Part shown: positions 26,341 to 34,558 of the stretch, piece by piece
Layout: each line of letters begins with the position of its first letter
Position numbering within the stretch: position 1 is the first letter of the stretch
Assembly: GCA_963825335.1 (NCBI GenBank)
Contig: CAWGSP010000001.1
Coordinates: forward strand, 372,001-436,000
Length of the DNA: 64,000 nt
From: Methanobacterium_B sp963825335
GTDB taxonomy: Archaea; Methanobacteriota; Methanobacteria; Methanobacteriales; Methanobacteriaceae
Direction: 5' to 3'
Translations under genes and position numbers: made by a program
Notes under the pieces: model-generated
What the model was told of the DNA's origin: nothing
Seen by the model: the letters and a program-made list of their open reading frames with translations, nothing else
Databases searched by the model: none

Positions 26341-26688
26341 ATGTTGTTAGGATCTGAATCTGAAAAGGGCAATGACGATTCATCAGAAGAGTTGGAAGAG
26401 CTGTTCAAAGCTCTTGGCAATATAAACCGACTAATATTGATATATTGTCTAGCATCAGATGAAAAAAATGAATTCAGCGTTACAGAGATGGCAAAAATAA
26501 TGGGTTGTACACAACCTGCAGCATCACAGCACCTTAAGGTGCTGAAAACAGTTAAGATCCTCACCTCAAAAAAACGAGGCAACTATATATATTACACATT
26601 TAACCAGAATGCCCTCCTAAAACATAAAGCTAAAATTGATTTTTTATTTGGCTGTGTTTTAGCAAAATGCAATGAACTTGAAAAATGA
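26341..26688 (+). CDS. ArsR family winged-helix regulator
   Basis: A 115-residue winged-helix protein of the ArsR type. Helices read ELFKALGNINRLILIYCLA, then the recognition region FSVTEMAKIMGCTQPAASQHLKVLK, and the wing with KKRGNYIYYTFN. There is no clear metal-binding cysteine set apart from a single Cys in the second helix and FGCVLAKC near the end, so the signal is unknown. The leader is almost absent: the TATA-like element is about 25 bases upstream, so the transcript is probably leaderless. The nearby perfect inverted repeat is a likely operator. Confidence 0.88.
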   Translation: MLLGSESEKGNDDSSEELEELFKALGNINRLILIYCLASDEKNEFSVTEMAKIMGCTQPAASQHLKVLKTVKILTSKKRGNYIYYTFNQNALLKHKAKIDFLFGCVLAKCNELEK

Positions 26689-26740
26689 TCACAAAGCCAA
26701 CATAAGGCTATTAATTAAATCCCCCACTTAGAGTGATATT

Positions 26741-29119
26741 ATGAACGAAATGAACATTAATAAAGAATTATCCGTATTAGTTATACCAGATCAGGTCCTT
26801 TTACACGGGACCAAAATGACCCTGAAGGTTGGTAAAAAAATTGGAAGCAATGTCTACAATAGAGTAGCAAATGATGATTTCTACGCCATTGCATTGGCTG
26901 TAAAAGAAGATAATTCAGAAGGATTATATGCAGAATCAGATTTATATAATGTCGGAACCCTAGTTAAAATCCAAAACATCAAAGCAATGAGAGATTTTTA
27001 TCAAATAATGGTAAAAATAGTTGAAAGGGTTGAAATAGAAGATATAACGCCAGATAGTGTGAGTTATAAAGCCACCTACAGATTAATTCCAGATATTGTT
27101 GATCTTGACCAAGAAAATCAAAAAGAAGTTCTTGACAATATCAAATACCTTATATCCGAAATAAGTCAAAATTTCAAGGGTTCAAAGACCTACGTAGAAC
27201 AGGTCAACAAATTAAACGATGTAACAAAGGTTATCGCATATGTATATCCTTACCTTCGGTTAACAATCAAAGAACAGCAGGAATTATTAGAAATAAGATC
27301 ATTGAAGGAAAAAAGTCTGAAATTCCTTGATATCTTACTCGACCAGAAGGAATCTATACAATTCCAGATGGAAATGGCAACCAAGTTCAACGAAGAAATG
27401 AACAAAAATCACAGGGAAAACATGCTCAAAGAGCAACTTAAAGCCATCCAAGAAGAACTTAATCAAACAGAAGGCAATGGCGGTAAAAAAGATTACAGGC
27501 AATTGATCGATGAATCTGAAATGCCTGATGAAGTTAAAGAAGTCGCCATTGGAGAAGTCATTAAACTCGAAAGACAAGGCCCTCACAGCTCAGAAGAAAG
27601 TATCATAAGGACCTATCTTGACTTACTGACAACCTTACCATGGGGTAAAAGTGAAATAAAAGACATAGACATAGGTGCTGCAAGAAAGTTGTTGGATGAA
27701 CAACACTACGGTTTGGACAAGGTCAAAGACCGCATAATCCAGCATTTAACAGTGATGAAATTAAAACAAAACAAACAAGGATCGATCCTTCTACTCGTTG
27801 GACCGCCTGGAACAGGCAAGACCAGTCTGGGTAAAAGTATAGCAGAAGTACTAGGAAGAAAATATGTCAGAATAAGCCTTGGCGGAGTCAAAGACGAAGC
27901 AGAAATCAGAGGCCACAGAAGAACTTATTTAGGAGCACTTCCCGGCAGAATAATCCAAGGAATGAAACGTGCAGGTGAGAAAAATCCTGTATTCATATTA
28001 GATGAAGTTGATAAACTGATGGCAGCTTACAACGGAGACCCTGCAAGTGCACTCCTAGAAGTATTGGACCCTGAACAAAATAACAGCTTTTCAGACCATT
28101 ATCTGGAAGTTCCATACGACTTATCCGATGTGTTCTTCATCGCCACCGCTAACTCCTTGATGGACATTCCAGGACCTTTGAGGGATCGTATGGAGATCAT
28201 AGAAATTGGAAGTTACACTAGCCATGAAAAATTCAATATTGCCAAGGAACATCTGATTGCCATTGTACTCGAAGAACACGGACTGGACGAAACCCAACTT
28301 CAAATCGATGACGAAGCATTGAAAACCATCATAGAAAAATATACAAGAGAAGCTGGAGTCAGGGGAATAAAACGCCAACTATCAGCCGTAGCAAGGGTTG
28401 TATCTGAAAAGATAGTGGTTGGAAAAGTTGACTTACCATACGTAGTCAAAGCAGATATGCTGTACGAAATCCTTGGCCACGAACTCATACAGTACGATAG
28501 AGTAAGTAAAAATAATCCACCAGGAGTAGTTACAGGTCTTGCTTGGACACCTGTAGGTGGTGATATCTTGTTCATCGAAGGTGCTTTTATGCCCGGAACT
28601 GGGAAATTAACACTGACAGGTCAGTTAGGTGATGTTATGAAAGAATCTGCTAAGATATCCCAAACATTGATCCGTTCGAGACTAGCATTTAATATGAAGA
28701 GTGCGGAATTTGATAAGAAAGACTTGCACATACACGTTCCATCGGGTGCAATTCCTAAAGATGGACCATCTGCAGGAGTAGCTCTCTTAAGCACAATTGC
28801 ATCTCTTGTTACCGGACAAGAAGTAGATCCTAAGCTTGCAATGACCGGTGAAATCTCCTTGAGAGGTGCAGTATTACCAGTAGGCGGGATCAAAGAGAAG
28901 GTACTGGCAGCACATCGTGCAGGAATCGAAAGGATAATATTACCGAAAGAAAATGAAAAAGATCTCGATGATGTACCGCAAGATGTGAAGGATGAACTTA
29001 CATTTATCCCTGTTAAAACAGTGGAAGATGTTATTAAAGAAACCATTGGAATTGAATTACCAAAACCAATGATGGTGAAAACAACATTAGATCACATCCA
29101 GGGTAATGCAGGAGTATAA
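26741..29119 (+). CDS. lon: ATP-dependent protease LonA, bacterial type
   Basis: A 792-residue soluble Lon protease. The N-terminal LAN domain (about residues 1-195) and a coiled coil (about 205-245) come first. The AAA+ module has Walker A GPPGTGKT (about residue 352) and FILDEVDK. The C-terminal protease has the catalytic PKDGPSAG Ser near 677 and Lys near 720 (GGIKEKV). There are no membrane helices, so this is bacterial LonA, not the membrane-bound archaeal LonB. Some methanogens carry it, probably by transfer from bacteria. A hairpin plus T-run terminator follows. The AGTGAT site precedes the ATG by about four bases. Confidence 0.96.
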   Translation: MNEMNINKELSVLVIPDQVLLHGTKMTLKVGKKIGSNVYNRVANDDFYAIALAVKEDNSEGLYAESDLYNVGTLVKIQNIKAMRDFYQIMVKIVERVEIEDITPDSVSYKATYRLIPDIVDLDQENQKEVLDNIKYLISEISQNFKGSKTYVEQVNKLNDVTKVIAYVYPYLRLTIKEQQELLEIRSLKEKSLKFLDILLDQKESIQFQMEMATKFNEEMNKNHRENMLKEQLKAIQEELNQTEGNGGKKDYRQLIDESEMPDEVKEVAIGEVIKLERQGPHSSEESIIRTYLDLLTTLPWGKSEIKDIDIGAARKLLDEQHYGLDKVKDRIIQHLTVMKLKQNKQGSILLLVGPPGTGKTSLGKSIAEVLGRKYVRISLGGVKDEAEIRGHRRTYLGALPGRIIQGMKRAGEKNPVFILDEVDKLMAAYNGDPASALLEVLDPEQNNSFSDHYLEVPYDLSDVFFIATANSLMDIPGPLRDRMEIIEIGSYTSHEKFNIAKEHLIAIVLEEHGLDETQLQIDDEALKTIIEKYTREAGVRGIKRQLSAVARVVSEKIVVGKVDLPYVVKADMLYEILGHELIQYDRVSKNNPPGVVTGLAWTPVGGDILFIEGAFMPGTGKLTLTGQLGDVMKESAKISQTLIRSRLAFNMKSAEFDKKDLHIHVPSGAIPKDGPSAGVALLSTIASLVTGQEVDPKLAMTGEISLRGAVLPVGGIKEKVLAAHRAGIERIILPKENEKDLDDVPQDVKDELTFIPVKTVEDVIKETIGIELPKPMMVKTTLDHIQGNAGV

Positions 29120-29138
29120 AAACCCTAGATCAAACATC

Positions 29139-29185
29139 TGAATACTAATGAATCCATGAATATGGATTTAGTATTCAATTTTTTT
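29139..29185 (+). terminator. Hairpin plus T-tract after lon
   Basis: Arms at 29139-29147 and 29069-equivalent spacing form a 9-bp perfect stem (29139-29147 with 29169-29177), extended by five pairs (29051-equivalent positions 29151-29155 with 29164-29168) across a three-base bulge and eight-base loop. A T-rich run follows directly. It looks like a bacterial intrinsic terminator, with 20 bases from the lon stop. Confidence 0.65.
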
Positions 29186-29783
29186 ATTTTTTTAAATCAA
29201 TCTTCATTTTTTTATTCTTATTTTCTATTAAACTAGCAATATCATAGAGTTTATTTACCGTTCTCCAGTTTCTAGTTGTGGCTGTAGTATTCAACTTTTT
29301 TTCTAAGAAATTATTAGATAACCTAGTTTTTGAGTAACCGAAGGGACAATAGAGATATACTGCACAGCTTGAAATAAAAATTTTTTCTGACACCCCCTTG
29401 ATATTATTTATTTCAGTGATTATCCCGTCGATATCAGGTTTTATGCATGGATTTTCATCTAAAAAGGTGACATATATGTTAGTTTTATCAGCTTCAGGCA
29501 TGGGATTGTCCGTGATAACATTTTCGAGTTCATTTTTTGTTAGAACCAAAACTGGCAAATCAAAGGCATATTTTTCTTTTATCCCTTTTGCGATCCAATT
29601 TTCTAGTATTGAATTTTCTAGTTCAGGGGATTGAAATATGATATTCCCACTTTGGATGTAGGTTGTTGTGTTGTGGAAACCTAGAGATCTGTACAGATCT
29701 TTAAGATCATTCATATCGATCCTTTTCCCCCGCCCCACATTCACACCCCTCAGCATCGAAATATAGGTTACTTCATTTTTCAT
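29184..29783 (-). CDS. DUF1697 family protein
   Basis: A 199-residue protein of the DUF1697 family, function unknown. The start motif YISMLRGVNVGRGKRIDMNDLK, the SIGNAL-like FHNTTTYIQSGNIIF near residue 36, and the C-terminal TTATTRNWRTVNKL, which is the most conserved stretch, are all present. The family occurs widely in bacteria and is likely imported here. It converges on lon; its stop lies within the T-run of the terminator. No neighbour suggests a role. The start ATG has only a weak AT-rich leader. Confidence 0.88.
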   Translation of the reverse strand: MKNEVTYISMLRGVNVGRGKRIDMNDLKDLYRSLGFHNTTTYIQSGNIIFQSPELENSILENWIAKGIKEKYAFDLPVLVLTKNELENVITDNPMPEADKTNIYVTFLDENPCIKPDIDGIITEINNIKGVSEKIFISSCAVYLYCPFGYSKTRLSNNFLEKKLNTTATTRNWRTVNKLYDIASLIENKNKKMKIDLKK

Positions 29784-30120
29784 AATAATTTTTTTTATAT
29801 TTTGTTCATTAAAACAATTTTATACTTTTTTTCTTTGATTAATTATTTACTGATTAAATTAAAAAATTTTTTTTTTAAATCATTAATAATTGAAACGAGA
29901 GTAATGTTGTAACTTATTCCTGTGTTCTTTGATGATAATTGGAAAATAAGTTAGGTATTTCTTTTATCCTAGCAGTATTTAGTGTTCTGTTATTTGGATA
30001 TAAATATCAATTTTTAAAATGAGATAGTAAAGAACTTGTAAAAAGTATTCCAATAATAATTAGTAGATTTGGATTTAAAATTAAACATCGATTGATAATT
30101 AGTTAACGATAGATGATATC
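29784..30120. other. AT-rich gap, one tiny doubtful frame
   Basis: Very AT-rich gap between divergent DUF1697 and the methyltransferase pseudogene. The only open frame I noticed is 29939-30022, 27 codons from TTG with a single membrane segment (LGISFILAVFSVLLFGY); a weak TGATGAT site is close before it. It is probably a fragment of something larger. No RNA gene seen. Confidence 0.3.
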
Positions 30121-31002
30121 ATGACAAAAGACGCGGCTAAAACTGGAGTAGGGCCAACACAAGTAATTGCCATCGAACGATATTTTCCGAAAGATCAACG
30201 CATCATTGAGGATGAGTTATCGTACAATTTGCTTCCATTCTCATCGAAGATATTGGTATGGTTGATGAAATCCAATTGGATCAGAAACTGGCTTGTTCGT
30301 GCGAGTGAAAAGAATTCCCCAGGAATATGGGGCGGTATGATGTCTAGAAAGCGTTATATCGATGAAAAACTTATCATCGCAATCAATCAAATGGAGTCTG
30401 TTGTGAACTTAGGTGGGGATTTGATAACCGGGTTTATCGGTTACCAGCCCTATCAAATATACGGATTTGGGAATTAGATCAGCCCGAAATCATAAAAGCT
30501 AAAGAGTTAAAGCTTCTTAAAATTTTTGGTGTAATACCTCCAAATATTAAACTTATTTCAATAGATTTCGATAATGAAGATATTGGATCCATACTCGAAT
30601 CTTATGGCTACTCTGGAAAAAGGAAAACCTTTTTCATATGGGAAGCAGTGACACAATATCTGACAGAAAAAGGCGTTAGGGAAACATTTGATTTCTTAGC
30701 CAGAGTAGGTTCAGGTAGTAAAATTGTATTTACATACGTTCGCAAAGACTTTATAGATGGCAAAGACATTTACGATTCGGAAATATTCTATAAAAAATAT
30801 GTGAAAAATAATATCTGGCTTTTTGGTATGGACCCAAAAACACTACTAAAATTTCTTGATGAATACGGATGGAAAGTAATCGAAAGATGTAGGGTACGAT
30901 GAAATATCCAAAAAATATGTGAACTCCACTGGCCGTGAACTTGCATCGACAGATTTGGAGAAAGGGAGGAATTACATTTTTAATGCAATGAAATGCCTAT
31001 GA
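30121..31002 (+). pseudogene. Frameshifted SAM-dependent methyltransferase (LCM/TIGR00027 type)
   Basis: A former methyltransferase of the leucine carboxyl methyltransferase-like family. The first part reads in frame from ATG 30121 (KTGVGPTQVIAIERYFPKDQ). At about 30412-30420, in AACTTAGGTGGGG, one base is missing from the expected NLGAGFDTR motif. The frame then continues as GFDNRVYRLPALSNIRIWEL and runs through the TFFIWEAVTQYL motif to about 30888. There a second shift leads into VGYDEISKKYVNSTGREL and the stop at 31002. All main motifs survive, so decay is recent, or one shift could be a sequencing error. Two shifts make function unlikely. Confidence 0.8.
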
Positions 31003-31005
31003 TAC

Positions 31006-31128
31006 ATGTTTAAATGTAATGAAACCCTTAGGGTAAAAAAACAAGATGGCACTGTGTGTGGTATCTGTATTGCAGCATGTCCTCATACCAAACGATACAT
31101 CTCAAATAAATTTAATATTGTTTTTTAA
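31006..31128 (+). pseudogene. C-terminal fragment of a 4Fe-4S protein
   Basis: A 40-codon frame reading KCNETLRVKKQDGTVCGICI and then AACPHTKRYIS. The CxxCxxxCP cluster is the final iron-sulfur motif of multi-domain ferredoxin-like proteins (for example those related to epoxyqueuosine reductase or reductase subunits). The rest of that protein is missing and no ribosome site precedes the ATG. It begins three bases after the methyltransferase remnant. I read it as a leftover piece of a deleted gene. Confidence 0.6.
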
Positions 31129-31542
31129 ATGTAAAAACTATAAAAAAAACGTTAAATACTCTAAAATTAGATGAATCAAAAGAATTTTTGGACCCAGTGA
31201 AAAATAAGAGAATTTCTTAATTCCTGTTGTTTGATCAGAACAGAAATTTTTTTTAAACAATAGAATAAATTCAATAGAATAATAAGTAAAAAAAAGCCAA
31301 TATATGGCCAAGAAAGTGAAAAGAAATTCAAAGTAACAGATATTGCTTTTAAGGTTTGGTATACAGACATGTGAACCCTTCAAGTTGCCTAATATACTTT
31401 TAGAGGTATCATAAAAATATGTCATCTTCTACTTTTTAATTCTCATTTTATGAGATTTAATTGCAGGTTCTTGACTTAGTTATATCTTGATATTGAGGGT
31501 TATCCAGTATAGTTTTATGTAATTAACCAATAAAAAAAGTTT
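31129..31542. other. AT-rich gap without supported gene
   Basis: About 410 bases with long A and T runs. A reverse frame near 31138-31425 exists but is dominated by Phe, Tyr, Leu and Ile from the AT-rich sequence and has no ribosome site; I do not accept it. Nothing else stands out. Confidence 0.4.
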
Positions 31543-31701
31543 TTATAGTGGTCTTCTTCCCCTCGGTCCCATAATATTTTTACCTCTTAAAAACATACCA
31601 ATACCATAACTAATGGCAATTACAGCTAACATAACGTATGAACCATGTAAACCAATCATTCCAAGTGCATACATTAAAATTGCTCCCATAAAAAGTACCA
31701 T
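31543..31701 (-). CDS. Tiny hydrophobic membrane protein
   Basis: A 52-residue reverse-strand protein too short for most gene finders. GGAG lies eight bases before the ATG. Two hydrophobic stretches (FMGAILMYALGMIGLHG and YVMLAVIAISYGIGMFL) form a helical hairpin, and the end is basic (RGKNIMGPRGRRPL), which would stay in the cytoplasm by the positive-inside rule. Glycine spacing in the segments suggests close helix packing. The reading frame is intact while genes to both sides are decayed, which argues that it is kept. Function unknown. Confidence 0.55.
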   Translation of the reverse strand: MVLFMGAILMYALGMIGLHGSYVMLAVIAISYGIGMFLRGKNIMGPRGRRPL

Positions 31702-32285
31702 AGAATTAACTCCTTTATTTTTTTATTTATCTAGCAAATTAAACAAGTTTATTTATCTATCTAATAATTTTCCGTAAAAATCAATGCTACCACATAATTT
31801 AGGTGATAAAAGATTTAAGTAAGGACATGTTGTCCAAATAATGAAGAACTGAACATATTTTTCTATTTTCAATTGATCATTCTCTAATTAATTTTATTTT
31901 CGATATGAAATCTGTACAAACACAATAAATAAAATTATCAAATGGTAAAACAAGAAAAATAAATAATTAGAATAATTTTGTTATCACTTTATAGAGCGAC
32001 CTATCAGAATTTTTACTAAGATATATAAATCATTATTTTTAGTAATCCACCCTTCTATCTTTTCTACTGCACTAACATTCCTAAATAAATCTTTTATTAA
32101 TTATTAGTTAGTTGCATTTATTAAATATGGATTTCTCAATTCATGTATAGAGTTGCTAAGATAGATCTAATTTTATCATCAAGTTTGATCAATAAACTTG
32201 AACTCCTACTATTCTTGGATTTTAGTCTAAGATCGTTTATGAACTGAAATGTCATGTGTGATAATGCAGTTAAAGATTTGTTTTA

Positions 32286-32301
32286 TTAATGGTACCATTA
32301 A
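32286..32301. repeat. Perfect 16-bp palindrome
   Basis: The sequence ttaatggtaccattaa reads the same on both strands. It sits alone in gene-free DNA, 630 bases from the nearest coding remnant. It could be a binding site for a dimeric regulator or the core of a lost promoter region. No function can be assigned. Confidence 0.5.
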
Positions 32302-32519
32302 CGTTCGGCTGTTACACATTAAATCTTTCATGATCGCTAGTTAAACTGGATAAATTATTATCTTCCATATGCTATCTTGATATATTACACCTAAAAAGGA
32401 GCATTTAACTATGCCATATAGACGATTCGATTTTGTTTAGTAGTCGGAGGAAATATAGTTAACCCCAAGTTGGCTAATAAATTTTTAATATTAATAAGTC
32501 ATGAAAATAGTAATATTTT

Positions 32520-32549
32520 TACTTCGTTAAACTATACTATAACGAAGTA
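32520..32549. repeat. Inverted repeat, 10-bp arms with 10-bp spacer
   Basis: Arms tacttcgtta (32520-32529) and taacgaagta (32540-32549) are exact inverted copies around a 10-base AT-rich spacer. The layout resembles a target of a tyrosine recombinase or of a dimeric regulator. The spacer is longer than the six bases typical of archaeal dif sites. Confidence 0.55.
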
Positions 32550-32933
32550 CGAATTTTCCTCTAAAAAAAGATTAAAACCACAACATTATGAATAATCTCA
32601 AAACTATCCAAAACTGCCATTCTTACATTATTTGGTATACATGTGATTTAATCATTTTAAGATGATTTCAAATAATATAATATAATGCAAAAGGACTTGT
32701 AAGATTCGTGAAAGATTTTAAATAATTTCATATTGTTATCTGCCCAAAGTATAATTCGACTTCATGTTTATGACCCGCAAGTAATGTACTAATAATTTTC
32801 AATATCGATAATATTTAATGATATAAGAATATTCAGAACATTTCTGCATCTGCTTAGCACTCTTTAGCAGTTCAATATTATTGCACCAATAGATTTTTTT
32901 TTTAACTGGTGGGTACGATTTCCTTTCGTCTAC

Positions 32934-33811
32934 TCACTTCTTCCATAAAAAAAATACTGTCACTAAAATAGTAGCTAATCCAAAAACTAGGATTGCAACT
33001 CCGGCCAACATATACGAGGGAATGACAAAAATTGCACATAATATGGTGACGCCAGTATTTGATAATGAAGTCGAAACAATCGGAGTTACTTTGGAGTTAC
33101 GTTTTGAGTCAGTAGACGATGATGATTTAAATACATAAGGGGAAATTAATAAGTATCCGACAATTATAGAAAGAATTGGAATGGCTAATGCGAATACAAA
33201 ACCCCAGTTAGATAAAGAGATGTGAAAAGAGCCCATATAGCAGCGATATACAATGTTACATGCAGCAAGAGTGATGTGATTGAAACTTGTTTAAGGTATG
33301 ATGCAATTTGTATTGTCAATTTAGGTAGCGTGCACGGATTAAAAAACCTGAAATTAGCATGATCAGCATAAGATAAATGATTGGCCAAGCTAAATCTCCT
33401 GAATAATCACAGCCACAGTATTCAGGATGTTTAAAGCAATTGGCAGAGTAAATGGTAGAAGAATAATGTGACGATTGTGAGAAGTACCGAAACACTTTTA
33501 GAATATTCGATATTTCCCTACCTATACTTGTAACCCAAGGTATAAATGGTGCACCCGCAGTAAGAGCAACTACACAAACTGCCATCCGTATTTCAGGCAC
33601 ATGTCCAAACGGTAAAATAGCTGCAAGCCCTATTAATATGAAAGGTACTACAACCATTTTAGCAAATATCATATTAACTGAGAAAGTCCAAAACCTTTTA
33701 AACCCAATTTAAATGAATCAAGGGTAGTTGCCAAACCCATACCAAATGTTGAGGTGACTACAAATATCACACCAAATGTTATAATCACGATAAATAATGT
33801 GGATCCATCAT
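32934..33811 (-). pseudogene. Shattered BASS-type (bile acid:sodium symporter-like) transporter gene
   Basis: The reverse strand carries an ordered set of membrane segments in changing frames. In order they are TLFIVIITFGVIFVVTSTFG, then VNMIFAKMVVVPFILIGLAA, VALTAGAPFIPWVTSIGRE, ILLPFTLPIALNILNTVAVI, DLAWPIIYLMLIMLISGFLI, VSITSLLLHVTLYIAAIWAL and WGFVFALAIPILSIIVGYLL. AGAPFIP and IRARY are typical of the BASS transporter superfamily. At least five frame changes separate them, at about 33680, 33500, 33400, 33330 and 33210. GGGGGG just before ATG at 33811 is probably the old ribosome site. The gene is dead; its former substrate is unknown. Confidence 0.8.
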
Positions 33812-33943
33812 ACCCCCCATTTATATGATTCTTCAAACTTTATTTTCTCAAATATAACTAGATCCATTTAAAAAAATTTAATCTAAGATTATTATGGAAA
33901 AAAATATTACTCATTTCAAAAATTAAAGGATCTTCAAAAGTAT

Positions 33944-34252
33944 TTAGTTCTTCGTTTCTACCACAATACATTTTCCATCAGTTGTGCCTATATTTTCTGT
34001 TTTATGTGCTCCAGCTTTTATCCATAATACTTGTCCAGCTTTAAGCTTAAATTTATCAATTTTCCCATTTGGAAAACTTAATTTAAACTCGGCATCTTTA
34101 ACCACATAAATCACATGATCATTTGGATGATTGTGCATTGGCGAGATATCTCCTGGTTTTAAAATTATTTCCATGACCCTTACTTTTTTATTTTCTAAAA
34201 GTAAATGATAACCACTGTTTTTTGTATCTAATACATCCGGAATCTCTGTCAT
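33944..34252 (-). CDS. Small cupin-domain protein
   Basis: A 102-residue single-cupin beta barrel. The metal motif is PGDISPMHNHPNDHVIYVVKD near residue 33, with two His and an acidic residue, and the second cupin motif is AGQVLWIKAGAHKTENIG near residue 73. Cupins of this size bind metals or small molecules; no reaction is assigned. AGGAAGTGG lies before the ATG. It stands next to the dead transporter and divergent from the DASS transporter. Confidence 0.88.
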   Translation of the reverse strand: MTEIPDVLDTKNSGYHLLLENKKVRVMEIILKPGDISPMHNHPNDHVIYVVKDAEFKLSFPNGKIDKFKLKAGQVLWIKAGAHKTENIGTTDGKCIVVETKN

Positions 34253-34558
34253 GAACCCACTTCCTTATCATAAACTTAATTATATAATATGAATGCTCAG
34301 CCACTTAATTTTTTTTAGTGTTTAGTTAACACTCAATTAAACGTGAAAAAATGATTTAACCCTAATACTATTTCAGAAAATTATTTCATTAATTCATAAT
34401 GAGTCCTCAAAAATTTTTTAAATACTCAATCTCAAAAATAACAAATGATAAATTTTTAAAACTCTCTAAATCCTCCTAATCATGATTAATCATTATAGAA
34501 TATATTTAAATAATATTATCTCGTTAAGTAATCTTGTTAAATTAAGGAGGGATAAATA

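Larger units (their letters stand above)
31702..32933. other. Long AT-rich gene-free stretch with symmetric DNA sites
   Basis: About 1.2 kb with no accepted gene. It holds a perfect 16-bp palindrome (32286-32301) and a 10-bp inverted repeat with a 10-bp spacer (32520-32549). A reverse frame of about 44 codons near 32150-32275 (with SHMTFQFINDLRLKS) may be a decayed coding piece, but I cannot name it. No tRNA-like or CRISPR-like repeat was seen. Confidence 0.45.

Noticed and set aside
29939..30022. 27-codon frame with one membrane segment
   Set aside because: Weak ribosome site and very AT-rich context; probably a fragment or chance frame.
31138..31425. Reverse frame of 95 codons rich in Phe, Tyr and Leu
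   Set aside because: Composition follows the AT-rich DNA and there is no ribosome site or recognisable motif.
32150..32275. Reverse frame of about 44 codons in the gene-free stretch
   Set aside because: No start site and no family; may be debris but cannot be supported as a gene.
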